In this document: positions 52,341-64,000 of the stretch, piece by piece
Numbering within the stretch: the first letter of the stretch is position 1
Layout: each line of letters opens with the position of its first letter
Assembly (NCBI RefSeq): GCF_002946355.1
Contig: NZ_PKOZ01000011.1
Span: 36,260 to 100,259 of the forward strand
Length of the DNA stretch: 64,000 bases
Direction of reading: 5' to 3'
Source: Pradoshia eiseniae
GTDB lineage: Bacteria; Bacillota; Bacilli; Bacillales; Pradoshiaceae
Program-made: the position numbers and the translations under genes
The notes under the pieces: model-generated
Database searches by the model: none
What the model was told of the DNA's origin: nothing
The model's input: the letters and a program-made list of their open reading frames with translations, nothing else

Positions 52341-52708
52341 TTTTATCGAACTGTTCTCAACCTATTAACAGCTATACAAACCAATTTTTATATGTCTAAC
52401 AAATCTTGAGGTTGTCACTGTATCTGTACATAGCAAAGCAGAAGGGTGAATATACTCACCTAATCGCAGTATCTATTTGAGATAAGCAGAGAAACTCTGG
52501 CAACAAGTATATGCATGCGCTAAAAAATGATTTTTTAATCCATTAAATCCATACATACTTCAACCAATCATTCAGTCCCATGGAGTCTTGTTCAATAGGT
52601 ATGACGACTAAGTTATCGTATTAGCATAATAAACGTTGTATGCCCTTATGGTTAATCGTCTGCATACAATCGGCTTTTCAATTCAGCGATTATGAAGGAG
52701 GGGACGGA
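52341..52708. other. Intergenic region
   Basis: AT-rich stretch in which I see no gene with a ribosome site, no repeat and no clear terminator. It includes the promoter of the lysozyme gene, whose exact -35/-10 I cannot fix. Confidence 0.4.
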
Positions 52709-53470
52709 TTGAAGGAGGATCATGCAGCCGTAACAAAGAGGAAAAAGAACACGATCATCTATTTGATTGTTCTGGTCATTGGTGTGTTCTTTTTAACCGT
52801 TTTCCTTTGGTATCAAGGATTCTTAATCCCAAACGCCAGGTTTGCTAATGAATATCCCATCAAAGGAGTGGACGTATCGGCTTATCAAGGTGAAATAGTG
52901 TGGGATCAACTGGAGAAGCAGGATATGCGGTTTGCTTTTATCAAAGCGACTGAGGGAAGTGCCCATGTGGATCGGTACTTTGAGATGAATTGGCATGAAG
53001 CGAAGGATACGAGACTGCGTATAGGTGCTTATCATTTTTTTAGCTTTGACAGTGATGGCAAGACTCAAGGCCAGCATTTCATCAATACGGTACCAGCTGA
53101 TAAGGATTCCTTGCCGCCGGTCATTGATGTGGAATTTTACGGTGATAAAGAGAAACATCCCCCTGATGTGAAAGAGGTTAAGAAAGAATTAGACAATATG
53201 GTTCGGATGCTTGAAAATCACTATGGAAAACGGGTAATTATATACACGACCAGTAAAGCATATAATTTTTACATAAAGAATCACTTCGAGGATTGCGATA
53301 TATGGATAAGGGATGTCTATGGCAAGCCATCCTTGCCGGATAAGCGAAAGTGGACCTTTTGGCAGTACACAGACAGGGAACGTTTGGATGGATATGAAGG
53401 AGAGGAGAAATTTATTGATGTGAATGTTTTTAAGGGTGATGAGGAGGCATTTAGAGAGTATGGACGATAA
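52709..53470 (+). CDS. Membrane-anchored GH25 lysozyme
   Basis: About 253 residues. AAGGAGGGG is 6 nt before TTG 52709; the frame runs further back without a ribosome site. A basic stretch and a membrane helix (IIYLIVLVIGVFFLTVFLWY) anchor the protein, leaving a GH25 muramidase domain outside: GVDVSAYQGEI (catalytic Asp), FAFIKATEGS, and VIDVEFYGD with the second acidic pair, then FWQYTDRERLDGYEG. It should cut cell-wall glycan between MurNAc and GlcNAc. Confidence 0.88.
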   Translation: MKEDHAAVTKRKKNTIIYLIVLVIGVFFLTVFLWYQGFLIPNARFANEYPIKGVDVSAYQGEIVWDQLEKQDMRFAFIKATEGSAHVDRYFEMNWHEAKDTRLRIGAYHFFSFDSDGKTQGQHFINTVPADKDSLPPVIDVEFYGDKEKHPPDVKEVKKELDNMVRMLENHYGKRVIIYTTSKAYNFYIKNHFEDCDIWIRDVYGKPSLPDKRKWTFWQYTDRERLDGYEGEEKFIDVNVFKGDEEAFREYGR

Positions 53471-53483
53471 TACTCCGTATGTG

Positions 53484-53513
53484 AAGCTGCTTAATCGATT
53501 AAGTGGCTTTTTC
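53484..53513 (+). terminator. Terminator of the lysozyme gene
   Basis: AAGC-TG-CTTAAT / ATTAAG-TG-GCTT followed by T. Confidence 0.7.
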
Positions 53514-53638
53514 TTATGTGAATGTAGGATATCGCTATAAATTAGGTTGATATTTCCTTTCTTGAGAGCGATTAGTCAAGGTGGAGAATCAATTGACATC
53601 ATCGGGCAACTAAAATAAGAGGGAGGCAGTGCATAAGG

Positions 53639-54025
53639 ATGGTAAAGAGAAAGATACTCACTGCGATGGTCGCAAGCTTTATATTTGCCCTGCTTTTTAT
53701 GATGGATGGCTTTAGTGTGAATGGCTTCCTTAATTTATTTTATATAAACATAATGATAGCCAGTACCTATGGAGTGAGTACATCTGTCTTTAGTGATTGG
53801 CTCAGTAACAAGATTACGGATAGAACCTATGCACGTGAAATCATCTCCTTCATCTTTCATTGTTTTTTTGGATTAATATTTTTTGTCTTTGGTTTCCTAT
53901 CCGCCATCCTATTTTTTATTATCGATCGTTTATTCATAAAAGCAAAAGTGGAGATTGGGTGGATGCCAGTTATCATCGCATTCATAATGGTTGTGCTGGC
54001 ATTTTTCCTTTTGATTAATCGTTAG
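53639..54025 (+). CDS. Unknown membrane protein
   Basis: 128 residues with four hydrophobic segments (ILTAMVASFIFALLFMM, LFYINIMIASTYGVSTS, FIFHCFFGLIFFVFGFLSAILFFII, MPVIIAFIMVVLAFFLLI). GGGAGGCAG lies upstream of the ATG. Convergent with the next gene. No family recognised. Confidence 0.65.
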   Translation: MVKRKILTAMVASFIFALLFMMDGFSVNGFLNLFYINIMIASTYGVSTSVFSDWLSNKITDRTYAREIISFIFHCFFGLIFFVFGFLSAILFFIIDRLFIKAKVEIGWMPVIIAFIMVVLAFFLLINR

Positions 54026-54080
54026 CCCAACTTTTCGACCCTACCAGGAATAGAGTCAGTCTGTATCATCCTGAAATCTT

Positions 54081-54470
54081 TCACAGGACAAAGAGTAAGA
54101 TTCTCCAATTAGCGAATACAAGGCTCATGACGATGCCATTTTTGATAACATTGACGATAATCCTGTTGTATTTCTGTTCTTTTGCTTTATCATGGCTTCG
54201 GTATAAAGGCAGATTAATATTATGTGGATCTCTCTCCATGTAGCTAAATAGGAGCCATACCAAAATTCCGATGAAGGGGAGTCCTAGGATGCTTATTTTA
54301 TCTCCTCGGTGTGAAACATGCTCGTTTCCATCAATATTCATAGGGATATGATTAGGCAGTGCTGTCCATTGGATGAATATGTAGGTGAAACTAGTGATCA
54401 GCAAAATGATAACCATTAAATCGAGTAAGCGTTCAAAGCGGGTAGGGGAATGGATTTGGGTTTTCTTCAA
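54081..54470 (-). CDS. DUF1648-domain membrane protein
   Basis: 129 residues with three or four helices. The first helix is followed by WTALPNHIPMNIDGNEHVSHRGDK, the DUF1648 motif (a W-LP-IP-H-G pattern) also seen in SdpI-like immunity proteins. It ends in a final helix. GGAGGCTCG precedes the ATG. Likely a small envelope protein; immunity role is only a family analogy. Confidence 0.78.
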   Translation of the reverse strand: MKKTQIHSPTRFERLLDLMVIILLITSFTYIFIQWTALPNHIPMNIDGNEHVSHRGDKISILGLPFIGILVWLLFSYMERDPHNINLPLYRSHDKAKEQKYNRIIVNVIKNGIVMSLVFANWRILLFVL

Positions 54471-54637
54471 TGATTTCGAGCCTCCTTATCGTTTGACAAA
54501 TATTTCTATTTAAGTATGCTAAAGTTTCAATGGTATGGCAACCATCTATAACTAGAAGTTCAATAGCCTATTCCTGTTTGGTTTAGGATTAATAGGAAGT
54601 TGGATGGTGAATAGATAGTGTAAGACTATTTAATGGA

Positions 54638-55228
54638 ATGGGGAATGAACGATTGAAGGATTTCCTTGCCGGTTTTTCGATTTTCCTTGTTATATTGGCT
54701 CTGTTTGTCCCGGTCGGTTTAGTTTATGCGCTGATTATTCATTTTACCGGTCAGTACTATGCATCTATCATTATTTTAGTTCTGTTCCTTCTTTTGTTTT
54801 GCTACATCGATATAGGTATTAGTACTTTGATAGATAGCTTCTTGCAAGCGTCTAAGGAACGGTATGAGGGCTTGTATCTGCCAAAGCTAGTTGGCAATCT
54901 GCTGGAATTTTGCGGGACATTGATTGTGTTAAGTGCGCTCGATTATTTCATGGATGGGATTGAGCTGTCGATTCTCATTAAATTGGTCATCGCGCTTATT
55001 CACGAGATTGCGAGTCTTTTCCTGGAGGGATTGGAGACAGGGGAAGAGGTGGAAGGGGCTGATCTTGCTCCTGAGGTCATGAATGATATCCATCACTGTC
55101 TCAAGCAAGCGAGCTGGACTGATTGCGTGGCGATGATGCATGAAAAATATCCGCATATTCCAAAGGGTGAAATCATCCATGCAGTCCGCAAAGTTTATAT
55201 CGATAATAAAAAAGGTTCCAGTGAATAA
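54638..55228 (+). CDS. YrvL-like membrane protein
   Basis: About 190 residues; the first 130 hold four membrane segments, with LEFCGTLIVLSALDYFMDGIELS resembling the YrvL family, which in B. subtilis relates to oxalate decarboxylase and sigma-I-like regulation. The last 60 residues are soluble and acidic, then helical (NDIHHCLKQASWTDCVAMMHEKYPHIPKGEIIHAVRKVY), longer than YrvL. The start may be ATG 54638 or TTG 54653, the latter with GGGGA at better spacing. Its last codons lie in the bidirectional terminator. Confidence 0.6.
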   Translation: MGNERLKDFLAGFSIFLVILALFVPVGLVYALIIHFTGQYYASIIILVLFLLLFCYIDIGISTLIDSFLQASKERYEGLYLPKLVGNLLEFCGTLIVLSALDYFMDGIELSILIKLVIALIHEIASLFLEGLETGEEVEGADLAPEVMNDIHHCLKQASWTDCVAMMHEKYPHIPKGEIIHAVRKVYIDNKKGSSE

Positions 55229-55243
55229 ATGCTGGAACCTTTT
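55210..55243. terminator. Bidirectional terminator
   Basis: AAAAGGTTCCAG and CTGGAACCTTTT pair perfectly around 10 nt, serving the convergent YrvL-like and BceB-like genes. Confidence 0.85.
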
Positions 55244-55247
55244 GATT

Positions 55248-57191
55248 TTAAAGGGAGTCCTTAATCAGTTTCTTGTAATAAAGCACAGACAGGAGACCGA
55301 AGATGGAGTAAAGGACCGTATAGATGACCATGACAATCAGCATTGGAGCCCAGAGCTCCGTCCCGAAGAGGAACCATCCTGATTGAACGGCAAAATAGCT
55401 GTGCGAGAGTCCCAGGATGAGCGGGATGCCGAAGTTAAAGAGCTGCTTGGCCGCTATGCCTTTGAGCATGTCCTGTTCGGTGAAGCCGAGCTTGCGCAAG
55501 ATCGTATAATTCGGCAGTTCATCCTCTCCTTCATCCATCTGTTTAAAGTAGAGAATACATCCAGACGTAATCAGGAACGTCAGTCCAAGGAAGGCGACAA
55601 TGAACATCGTCAGCCCCATCATGGTCTTCATATCAACAATTAATTGAGGACGGGATTTATTCATGTAATCATCCGTAGAAGCCTGCATGAAAAGCTCGTT
55701 CGCTTTATCAAGATTGGCCTCATGATTAATCGTAATGCCGTTATAGACAGTTGACTCCATTTGAATAGAGGGGTCGGGTTTTTTGGCGATTTCATCAAAA
55801 ACAGACTGATCGACAAGGAGAACCGGCATGCCGAACGTGAAATAGGAGGAAACAAGGAATTCCCTTTCCAATCCCATAAACGATGTTTCAATCGCCCCAT
55901 TTGGTCCTTCAATGATTAATTTCCCTGAATCCTTCATTTGAAAAAGACTTGCGTCATCATCGCTGAACCCTGACATCATCGATTCATCCTTGGCTAAATC
56001 TAGCCCCTTAATGGCTGTTTCGCTTATGACAGGCATTGTTTTGCGGGTTTGATTATAGTCCATTGCTTCAAAATATCGGGTGCTCATCACATCGCTTAAG
56101 TCTGTATAAGCTTGAACGATTTTCACTTCTTTGTCGGTAAAAGTGATCTGGTTCTCTGCTAATAAATCAGTGAATGTTGCATAATCTTCCTGATTCGCGA
56201 ATGAAAAGTCAGCTGCCACATTACTTTGTGCGGTTTTTTCCACCGAATAATAGGAGATGTAGCTCAGAGACAAGAGGCCGATGGCGAGCGCTGAAACGGT
56301 CGTAATGATTGTCAGCAAGAGTGCATTCGACTTCATTCGAAACATAATGGATGATAAAGACAGGACATCTCTAATCGTTAAATAGCCGTTCTTCTTTTTC
56401 CGCAGCAGATTGAAGAGGAAACGAATAGAGCCCTTATAGAAAAGATAGGTCCCGATAATGACGGCGGCGAGTATAAAGAGCATAGCAAACAACAATTCAT
56501 TCGTCGTGGAAAAGTCACCGCTGAAAAGCTTGGAAGAAACATAATAGCCAGTCGCGATGGACAGAATGCCGATAAGACCAATCAGTATCTCCCAAATGGA
56601 AATTTTGCCTGCCTTCATTTCCGTGGTTGATTCGGTATGGAACAAGGAAAGGATGCCTTTTCGTTTAATATAGAAATAATTCATCAATAAGGTGATGAGA
56701 AAGATCCCGAAAAAGACGATAAGCGTCTGGGCAAGTGCCGCACCGGAAAACCTTAATGAAGCCACGTCCTCCGTTCCTGCTATATTGATTAAGAGCATCA
56801 TCAATAATTTGGAGGAGGCGAATCCAAGGAATACGCCTCCAAGCAAGGCGCCAAAATAAAGGATGCTGTTTTCGACAGAGAGAATCCAAAAGACTTTCTG
56901 CTTGCTCATTCCAACTAATTGATACAAGCCGATTTCCTTGCTGCGTCTTTTCATGAAAAGATTATTGGCGTAGGCAAGAAAGACGGCAACAATGGCAATC
57001 AGTAGGATAGACGCCACACCCATGGCAGCTTCTCCTTTAATGGAACCTTCTGCAGCATCCATGGCCGGATCGTACTGCAGTGTCACGAAGGAAAAATAGA
57101 GGGCTGCGCTGAAGATAAGGGCAAACACGTACAGATAATAATTCTTCAGGTTCTTCTTCAGGCTTTGGCTGATTAGCTTTCCTGTGCTCAT
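55248..57191 (-). CDS. BceB-type ABC permease
   Basis: A 647-residue permease of the antimicrobial-peptide group, ten membrane helices with a large extracellular domain between helices 7 and 8 (about residues 310-520), where peptide antibiotics are sensed. FtsX-like regions flank helices 2-4 and 8-10. The ATG overlaps the ATPase stop by 4 bases. It works with the ATPase (resistance, removing peptide or protecting lipid II-type targets) and signals to the kinase encoded upstream. Confidence 0.9.
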   Translation of the reverse strand: MSTGKLISQSLKKNLKNYYLYVFALIFSAALYFSFVTLQYDPAMDAAEGSIKGEAAMGVASILLIAIVAVFLAYANNLFMKRRSKEIGLYQLVGMSKQKVFWILSVENSILYFGALLGGVFLGFASSKLLMMLLINIAGTEDVASLRFSGAALAQTLIVFFGIFLITLLMNYFYIKRKGILSLFHTESTTEMKAGKISIWEILIGLIGILSIATGYYVSSKLFSGDFSTTNELLFAMLFILAAVIIGTYLFYKGSIRFLFNLLRKKKNGYLTIRDVLSLSSIMFRMKSNALLLTIITTVSALAIGLLSLSYISYYSVEKTAQSNVAADFSFANQEDYATFTDLLAENQITFTDKEVKIVQAYTDLSDVMSTRYFEAMDYNQTRKTMPVISETAIKGLDLAKDESMMSGFSDDDASLFQMKDSGKLIIEGPNGAIETSFMGLEREFLVSSYFTFGMPVLLVDQSVFDEIAKKPDPSIQMESTVYNGITINHEANLDKANELFMQASTDDYMNKSRPQLIVDMKTMMGLTMFIVAFLGLTFLITSGCILYFKQMDEGEDELPNYTILRKLGFTEQDMLKGIAAKQLFNFGIPLILGLSHSYFAVQSGWFLFGTELWAPMLIVMVIYTVLYSIFGLLSVLYYKKLIKDSL

Positions 57192-57943
57192 ACTTGAACA
57201 CCGCCTAAGATACCTTGCGTTTTCATGATGGCCTTGAAAAATTGCTGGCGATTTTCTTCCCCTTTATTTAGCTGGGTATAAATCTGCCCGTCCTTAATGA
57301 AGATGACACGGCTGCAATAGCTGGCCGCGAGCGGGTCATGGGTGACCATCACGATTGTGGAGCTTAGCTCCTCATTCAGCTGGCTGAGCTTCTGCAATAG
57401 GTCTGAAGCTGACTTGGAGTCTAATGCTCCCGTCGGCTCATCCGCGAAGATGATGCTTGGCTCATGAATGAATGCTCTGGCCGCGGCCGTCCGCTGTTTC
57501 TGTCCGCCTGATATTTCATTCGGATACTTGTTTTTGACCTCCATGATGCCTAAGTTTTTAGCGATTTCATTGAATCTTTGTTCGGCCTCTTTTTTGTTTA
57601 CTTTCTGGACAGAAAGGGGGAGGAGGATATTCTCCTTGACCGTTAATGTATCTAATAGATGGTAGTCCTGAAAGATAAAGCCTAAATGGTTCATGCGAAA
57701 CTGGGCGATTTTCTTATCCTTCATTTTAGTCGTTTCCTGGCCCTCGATGTTAATCGTGCCGCGGCTGGCCTTGTCAATGGAGGAAAGAACATTAAGAAGG
57801 GTTGTTTTTCCGGAACCGGAGGCGCCCATGATTCCGATGAATTCGCCCTTTTGAATCGTCAAATCAATCCCCTTTAACACTTCCTGCTTGTTGAACTTAT
57901 TGCCATAAAATTTATGAACCTTGACTGCTTCGAGAATATTCAT
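57188..57943 (-). CDS. BceA-type ABC ATPase
   Basis: 251 residues from ATG 57943 with AAAGGAGTGA ahead. Walker [10 protein letters not shown], signature ISGGQKQR, Walker [13 protein letters not shown] and H-loop VTHDP are intact. It powers the permease encoded next. The longer open frame to 58033 has no ribosome site and is not used. Confidence 0.92.
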   Translation of the reverse strand: MNILEAVKVHKFYGNKFNKQEVLKGIDLTIQKGEFIGIMGASGSGKTTLLNVLSSIDKASRGTINIEGQETTKMKDKKIAQFRMNHLGFIFQDYHLLDTLTVKENILLPLSVQKVNKKEAEQRFNEIAKNLGIMEVKNKYPNEISGGQKQRTAAARAFIHEPSIIFADEPTGALDSKSASDLLQKLSQLNEELSSTIVMVTHDPLAASYCSRVIFIKDGQIYTQLNKGEENRQQFFKAIMKTQGILGGVQV

Positions 57944-58045
57944 GTAATTCGTCACTCCTTTTCCTATTGACTCAAGTATATAAGAAGGGGAGAGTCCGTC
58001 TCCTGCTATTTGGCGAACAAATAAGAAAAGCATGTGACATTTTTG

Positions 58046-59050
58046 TCACACACTTATGACGGACTCAAATTCATTTCGTTTCGGGAAGAGAAGGGTGAAG
58101 GTCGTACCTTCTCCAACCGTTGATTCAACACTGATTTTGATATGCAAGGCTATGGCAGCCTGCTTCGTTAAATAAAGGCCCATCCCGCTTGAGGAACGGT
58201 CATCATGCGCGGTTGTTGACGTGAATCCCTTATCAAAGATGCGGGATAAGTCCTTTGAGTCAATGCCTCGTCCATGGTCGGTGATTTGCACATACGTATG
58301 ATAGTCATCCTTATAGCTTTTCAGAAGAATATCATCGTGCTCGCTGTATTTCACGGCATTCGTTAATAGCTGCCGGATGATGAAGGCGGTCCATTTCCCA
58401 TCCGTCAATACGGTATCTGCCTCAAGCTCCAATTCAAAGCCGATTCCTTTTTGCAGGCACCAGGATTGCAGCATTTTGATTTCCTGCACAATCAAAGGCT
58501 TCAGTGATACCTTCTCGATCAAGAGGTCATTATGCATGAAGGGCATCCGCTTTTGATGGAGCTGTGTATCAAGTAAAAGGTGAATTCTCAGCCATTCATA
58601 CATGAGCTGAGCCTTCATTTCCTCATCCTCCGTCCGGTCGATGATCAATTTCATCGCCGTGAGCGGGGTCTTCACCTCATGAATCCATGCCAGTAAATCA
58701 TCCTTCTCATACTCGAGCATGGCCGTGTTTTCGTATGCCTCATCCCGAAGGGCATTCGTTTGCCGAAGGAGAGCCTCCAGGGCAATTCGCTCAAATGGGC
58801 TCGAAGGAGAAGGGAGGAGCTCGGTATCCAAGTCAGATGTCCACTCATCCAGCTCCTGATAGAATTTCGTTTCTTTCCTATATCTGAAGCAAAGAAAGAT
58901 GACAAAGAGAATCATTGATAAAAAGACGGCATACAGAACAGGCATGAACGGAATCGAATGGTCCAGCCAGGAAACCAGAAGAATCAGACCCTGTATCAAA
59001 ACCATCATCAAAATCCAGCTTATTCTCTCTTTCACGAATCTCCCGATCAT
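58046..59050 (-). CDS. BceS-type intramembrane-sensing histidine kinase
   Basis: 334 residues. Two membrane helices (ILMMVLIQGLILLVSWL and VLYAVFLSMILFVIFLCF) are joined by only a few residues, so the kinase has no external sensor domain and must be told by the permease, as known for BceS. The phosphorylated histidine is H124 in WIHEVKTPL, and the ATPase domain has QLLTNAVKYS (N-box), TDHGRGID (G1) and GMGLYLTK (G2). Overlaps the response regulator gene by 4 bases. Confidence 0.92.
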   Translation of the reverse strand: MIGRFVKERISWILMMVLIQGLILLVSWLDHSIPFMPVLYAVFLSMILFVIFLCFRYRKETKFYQELDEWTSDLDTELLPSPSSPFERIALEALLRQTNALRDEAYENTAMLEYEKDDLLAWIHEVKTPLTAMKLIIDRTEDEEMKAQLMYEWLRIHLLLDTQLHQKRMPFMHNDLLIEKVSLKPLIVQEIKMLQSWCLQKGIGFELELEADTVLTDGKWTAFIIRQLLTNAVKYSEHDDILLKSYKDDYHTYVQITDHGRGIDSKDLSRIFDKGFTSTTAHDDRSSSGMGLYLTKQAAIALHIKISVESTVGEGTTFTLLFPKRNEFESVISV

Positions 59051-59739
59051 GTGGCCGGCTCCTCTTCTTTCGCGATATAGCCTTGGCCGACCTTCGTCTC
59101 AATCATGTGTCCTAGGCCAATACTCTCAAGCTTTTTGCGGAGACGGTTCACGTTAACGGTGAGCGTGTTATCACTGACAAAGCGCTCATCCTCCCATAAA
59201 GCGCGGATCAAGGAATCTCGGGTGACAATCTTGTCTTTATGCTCGATCAATTGCTTGAGTATAAAGCACTCGTTCTTCGTCAGCTCAATCTCTGTTTCTT
59301 CCTTGCTGATTGTATTTCGCTCAAAATCAATGAGCGCTCCGCACCATGTCTTAAGAGCGGATGCTTCCGCATTATAATTATAGGTCCGCCTGAGAATCGC
59401 CTGAATCTTCGCCAGCAGCACATCGAAATGAAACGGCTTTTGCACGAAATCATCGGCCCCTAGCTGCATCGACATGACCATATCGGTCGGATGATCACGC
59501 GAGGACAGGAAAATAATCGGTACATTCGAATGATTGCGAATCATCCGGCACCAATGGAACCCATCATATTTAGGAAGCTGGATATCAATGATGACTAAAT
59601 CAGGCTTGGCATTCGTGAACTCAGCCAGCACATTGGAAAAATCCGCAATTCCACACACATCATAGGACCAATTCGAAAGCCGGTCCTGTAATTCCTGGAA
59701 CAGCGTTTTGTCATCTTCAATGACTAGAATTTTAAACAA
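59047..59739 (-). CDS. BceR-type response regulator
   Basis: About 230 residues, OmpR family. From TTG 59739 it reads MFKILVIEDD; the phospho-acceptor is D52 in VIIDIQLP, and the C-terminal winged helix contains LTKNECFILKQL and DNTLTVNVNRLRKKLE. A GTG a few codons earlier is possible. It should activate the ABC genes when peptide antibiotic is sensed. It leads the four-gene module on the minus strand. Confidence 0.9.
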   Translation of the reverse strand: MFKILVIEDDKTLFQELQDRLSNWSYDVCGIADFSNVLAEFTNAKPDLVIIDIQLPKYDGFHWCRMIRNHSNVPIIFLSSRDHPTDMVMSMQLGADDFVQKPFHFDVLLAKIQAILRRTYNYNAEASALKTWCGALIDFERNTISKEETEIELTKNECFILKQLIEHKDKIVTRDSLIRALWEDERFVSDNTLTVNVNRLRKKLESIGLGHMIETKVGQGYIAKEEEPAT

Positions 59740-60049
59740 AGGTATCACCACATTCTTATCTATATCTTTACTTAAAGCGTACCATAAAAGATTTGAAAGA
59801 GGAACGGCAGGCTAGAGGGGGGTCTTCGATTATAAGCGAAGACCAGAATAAAAATGATGGAGGGCTTTATGATTGCAAACAAGTCCCTGAATTTGCTTAA
59901 GCTAGGACTTCAGGAAGTATCAAGTATACTATGGGAAAAAGTTTAAACAGCAACCATAATGAGAGTTAAAATTATTTAGATTATTCAATTAATTTATGGT
60001 AATCTAAGAGAATCATAATCAAAAAACAGAGACTAAAGGAAGATTATCT
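59740..60049. other. Intergenic region with a hairpin and a doubtful micro-ORF
   Basis: GGTCTTCG (59821-59828) and CGAAGACC (59837-59844) form a perfect hairpin without a T run. After GGAGGG a 25-codon frame runs 59869-59946 (starting MIANKSLNLL); it could be a real micropeptide but support is only the ribosome site. Confidence 0.35.
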
Positions 60050-60238
60050 ATGAACAAGAAATCACCGAATCCACAGATTCTATTATTTGCCGCAATTACC
60101 GCGACCATCATGACCATATCGGATTCGATGATGGAATGGGAGAAAAAAATACATGCGGGAATTTTTGCTTTTTTAACAGCCATAGTGGCAGCGAAAATCG
60201 CTCAGTTGATCATTAAGGATGAACCATCAGAAGACTAG
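60050..60238 (+). CDS. Small membrane protein
   Basis: 62 residues: ILLFAAITATIMTISDSM and AGIFAFLTAIVAAKIAQLII hydrophobic segments separated by MEWEKKIH, with a basic start and an acidic end. AGGAAGA precedes the ATG. Family not recognised. Confidence 0.6.
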   Translation: MNKKSPNPQILLFAAITATIMTISDSMMEWEKKIHAGIFAFLTAIVAAKIAQLIIKDEPSED

Positions 60239-63225
<2,987 letters not shown>

Positions 63226-63237
63226 GGGCAAGGATTG

Positions 63238-63268
63238 GCCGGTTTTCATGAGGTGAAAGCCGGCTTTT
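63238..63268 (+). terminator. Terminator of rph
   Basis: GCCGG / CCGGC with TTTC / GAAA inside, followed by TTTT. Confidence 0.75.
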
Positions 63269-63383
63269 AAAATAGCTGTTTCCTAAAGTTCGTTGCTTTA
63301 TAATAGGCTGTTTTCGTAAAGATTGCTGCTTTTGAATATAAAGGGACGCTGCTATCCTTCTTACGGTACTATTGAGTGGGGAG

Positions 63384-63428
63384 CACCTTCTTGAAGAAAA
63401 GGGGCAGGTAGCTTAAGAAGGTGTTTTT
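63384..63428 (+). repeat. Dispersed palindromic repeat, copy 5
   Basis: CACCTTCTT (63384-63392) and AAGAAGGTG (63415-63423) are perfect 9-bp arms around the GGGGCAGGTAGC core, followed by T5, so this copy could also terminate transcription. Confidence 0.65.
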
Positions 63429-63487
63429 ATCAGCATTGGAGAATATGTTAAATGCCTTGTTAAACGCAGTAACTGGAGGATATCAAT

Positions 63488-63861
63488 ATGAACCAAAAAG
63501 AATTAGATTCGATAATTAAACAGCCACCAAATATAAGATATGAGTATTTTATTAAAAAGGTCGCTGATTATGAGGAAGTCTGGGGTTTATATGACGATGG
63601 TTGGGCGACAGCACAGGATGATGATGGAAATATGTTATTCCTTTCTTTCCTAGAAAAGAATTTGCAGAATACTGTGCCGTTAATGAGTGGAATAACTTCA
63701 AAGCTGAACCAATTGACTTAAATGAGTTTATTGAGAACTGGCTTGTTGGTATGAGGAAAGATAGAGTTAAACCATCCATTTTCCCAATCAATGAAGACTC
63801 AGTAATGGTGGAGATCGATGTGATATTAAGAGATTTAAATAGTGAGTTAGAGAATTATTAA
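63488..63861 (+). pseudogene. DUF2750 gene with a one-base frameshift
   Basis: GGAGGATAT precedes ATG 63488. The first frame reads NQKELDSIIKQPPNIRYEYF ... EEVWGLYDDGWA, the N-terminal half of a DUF2750 protein, and goes wrong after GNMLF near 63640. The next frame continues as PFFPRKEFAEYCAVNEW ... INEDSVMVEIDVILRDLNSELENY and stops at 63859-63861. Restoring one C in TTCC(C)TTTC rejoins the halves into about 124 residues. It is either a recent frameshift or a sequencing error in a short C/T run. Confidence 0.8.
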
Positions 63862-63883
63862 GTAAGGTTTGCGTTTCAATATC

Positions 63884-63908
63884 AAGGGCTGTGGTTCAGC
63901 TCTTTTTT
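63884..63908 (+). terminator. Terminator
   Basis: AAGGGCTG pairs with CAGCTCTT around 5 nt and is followed by T6. Confidence 0.7.
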
Positions 63909-63932
63909 AGTTATTCCACAAACGGGGCAGTT

Positions 63933-64000
63933 GTGCGGCCGAGCCTAGGTCGTATCATATAGCGGGTGGGATTCCCGCCGAGTAAGAACTAGCCATTCGC
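63933..64000 (+). mobile_element. Candidate 5' end of a group II intron, cut by the window edge
   Basis: The sequence begins GTGCG, the usual 5' end of group II introns, and is unlike its surroundings in GC content. It contains a hairpin GCGGG / CCCGC (near 63963-63980) and ends in what looks like the left arm of another stem (GAACTAGC). It directly follows GGGGCAGTT, the left half of the dispersed palindrome, and a terminator. The catalytic domain V and any maturase gene would be beyond the window. Confidence 0.45.

Overview
The window reads as chromosome of a Bacillaceae bacterium (Bacillus or a close relative). The evidence is the lexA / yneA-yneB-ynzC-tkt gene order with sirA and yneF further on, a yng-type acyl-CoA catabolic operon, a PbuE-like pump behind a purine riboswitch, a Bce-type antibiotic-sensing module, strong AGGAGG ribosome sites with frequent TTG/GTG starts, and Bacillus-style intergenic palindromes. 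There are no rRNA genes, tRNA genes or CRISPR arrays that I can see.

Layout. 1-3.5 kb: a TIM-barrel protein, a SMUG2-like uracil-DNA glycosylase and a secreted GH10 xylanase with a XylR-like operator and a cre-like site. 3.7-11.1 kb: one sialic-acid operon (lyase, SGNH esterase, sugar-binding lipoprotein, two permeases, NanE epimerase, ROK kinase, RpiR regulator); its transporter has no ATPase here. 11.2-13.1 kb: pbuE-like efflux gene with a purine riboswitch whose specificity base reads as guanine type. 13.2-19.6 kb: secreted nuclease lipoprotein, MFS pump plus XRE regulator, a GntR-ABC module with its operator, an SDR and a small membrane protein. 19.8-29.2 kb: TetR regulator and a seven-gene acyl-CoA operon of leucine/isovalerate type that lacks an HMG-CoA lyase. 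29.4-31.6 kb: an AT-rich two-gene unit of unknown function (alpha-helical membrane protein plus a nuclease-like/glycine-zipper membrane protein), the best candidate for an undescribed system. 31.7-38.5 kb: Suv3-like helicase, MFS transporter, two GNAT enzymes (one apparently starting at CTG), small membrane proteins and a family of dispersed palindromic repeats.

38.6-51.1 kb: the SOS locus (lexA divergent from yneA-yneB-ynzC with LexA boxes between), tkt, then about 7 kb of accessory genes (pepF, MFS, XRE plus membrane protein, DUF5412, alpha/beta hydrolase) before sirA and yneF. 51.4-55.2 kb: small membrane proteins, a CPBP protease and a membrane-anchored GH25 lysozyme. 55.2-59.8 kb: response regulator, histidine kinase, ABC ATPase and BceB-type permease on the minus strand. 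60.6-63.2 kb: rifampicin phosphotransferase. 63.4-64.0 kb: a frameshifted DUF2750 gene and what looks like the 5' end of a group II intron, cut by the window edge.

Functional threads: scavenging of host or plant polymers and sugars (xylan, sialic acid), acyl-CoA catabolism, DNA damage and sporulation control of replication and division (LexA, YneA, SirA), and drug resistance (Bce module, Rph, several MFS pumps). Start codons were chosen from Shine-Dalgarno spacing, so several differ from the longest reading frame.
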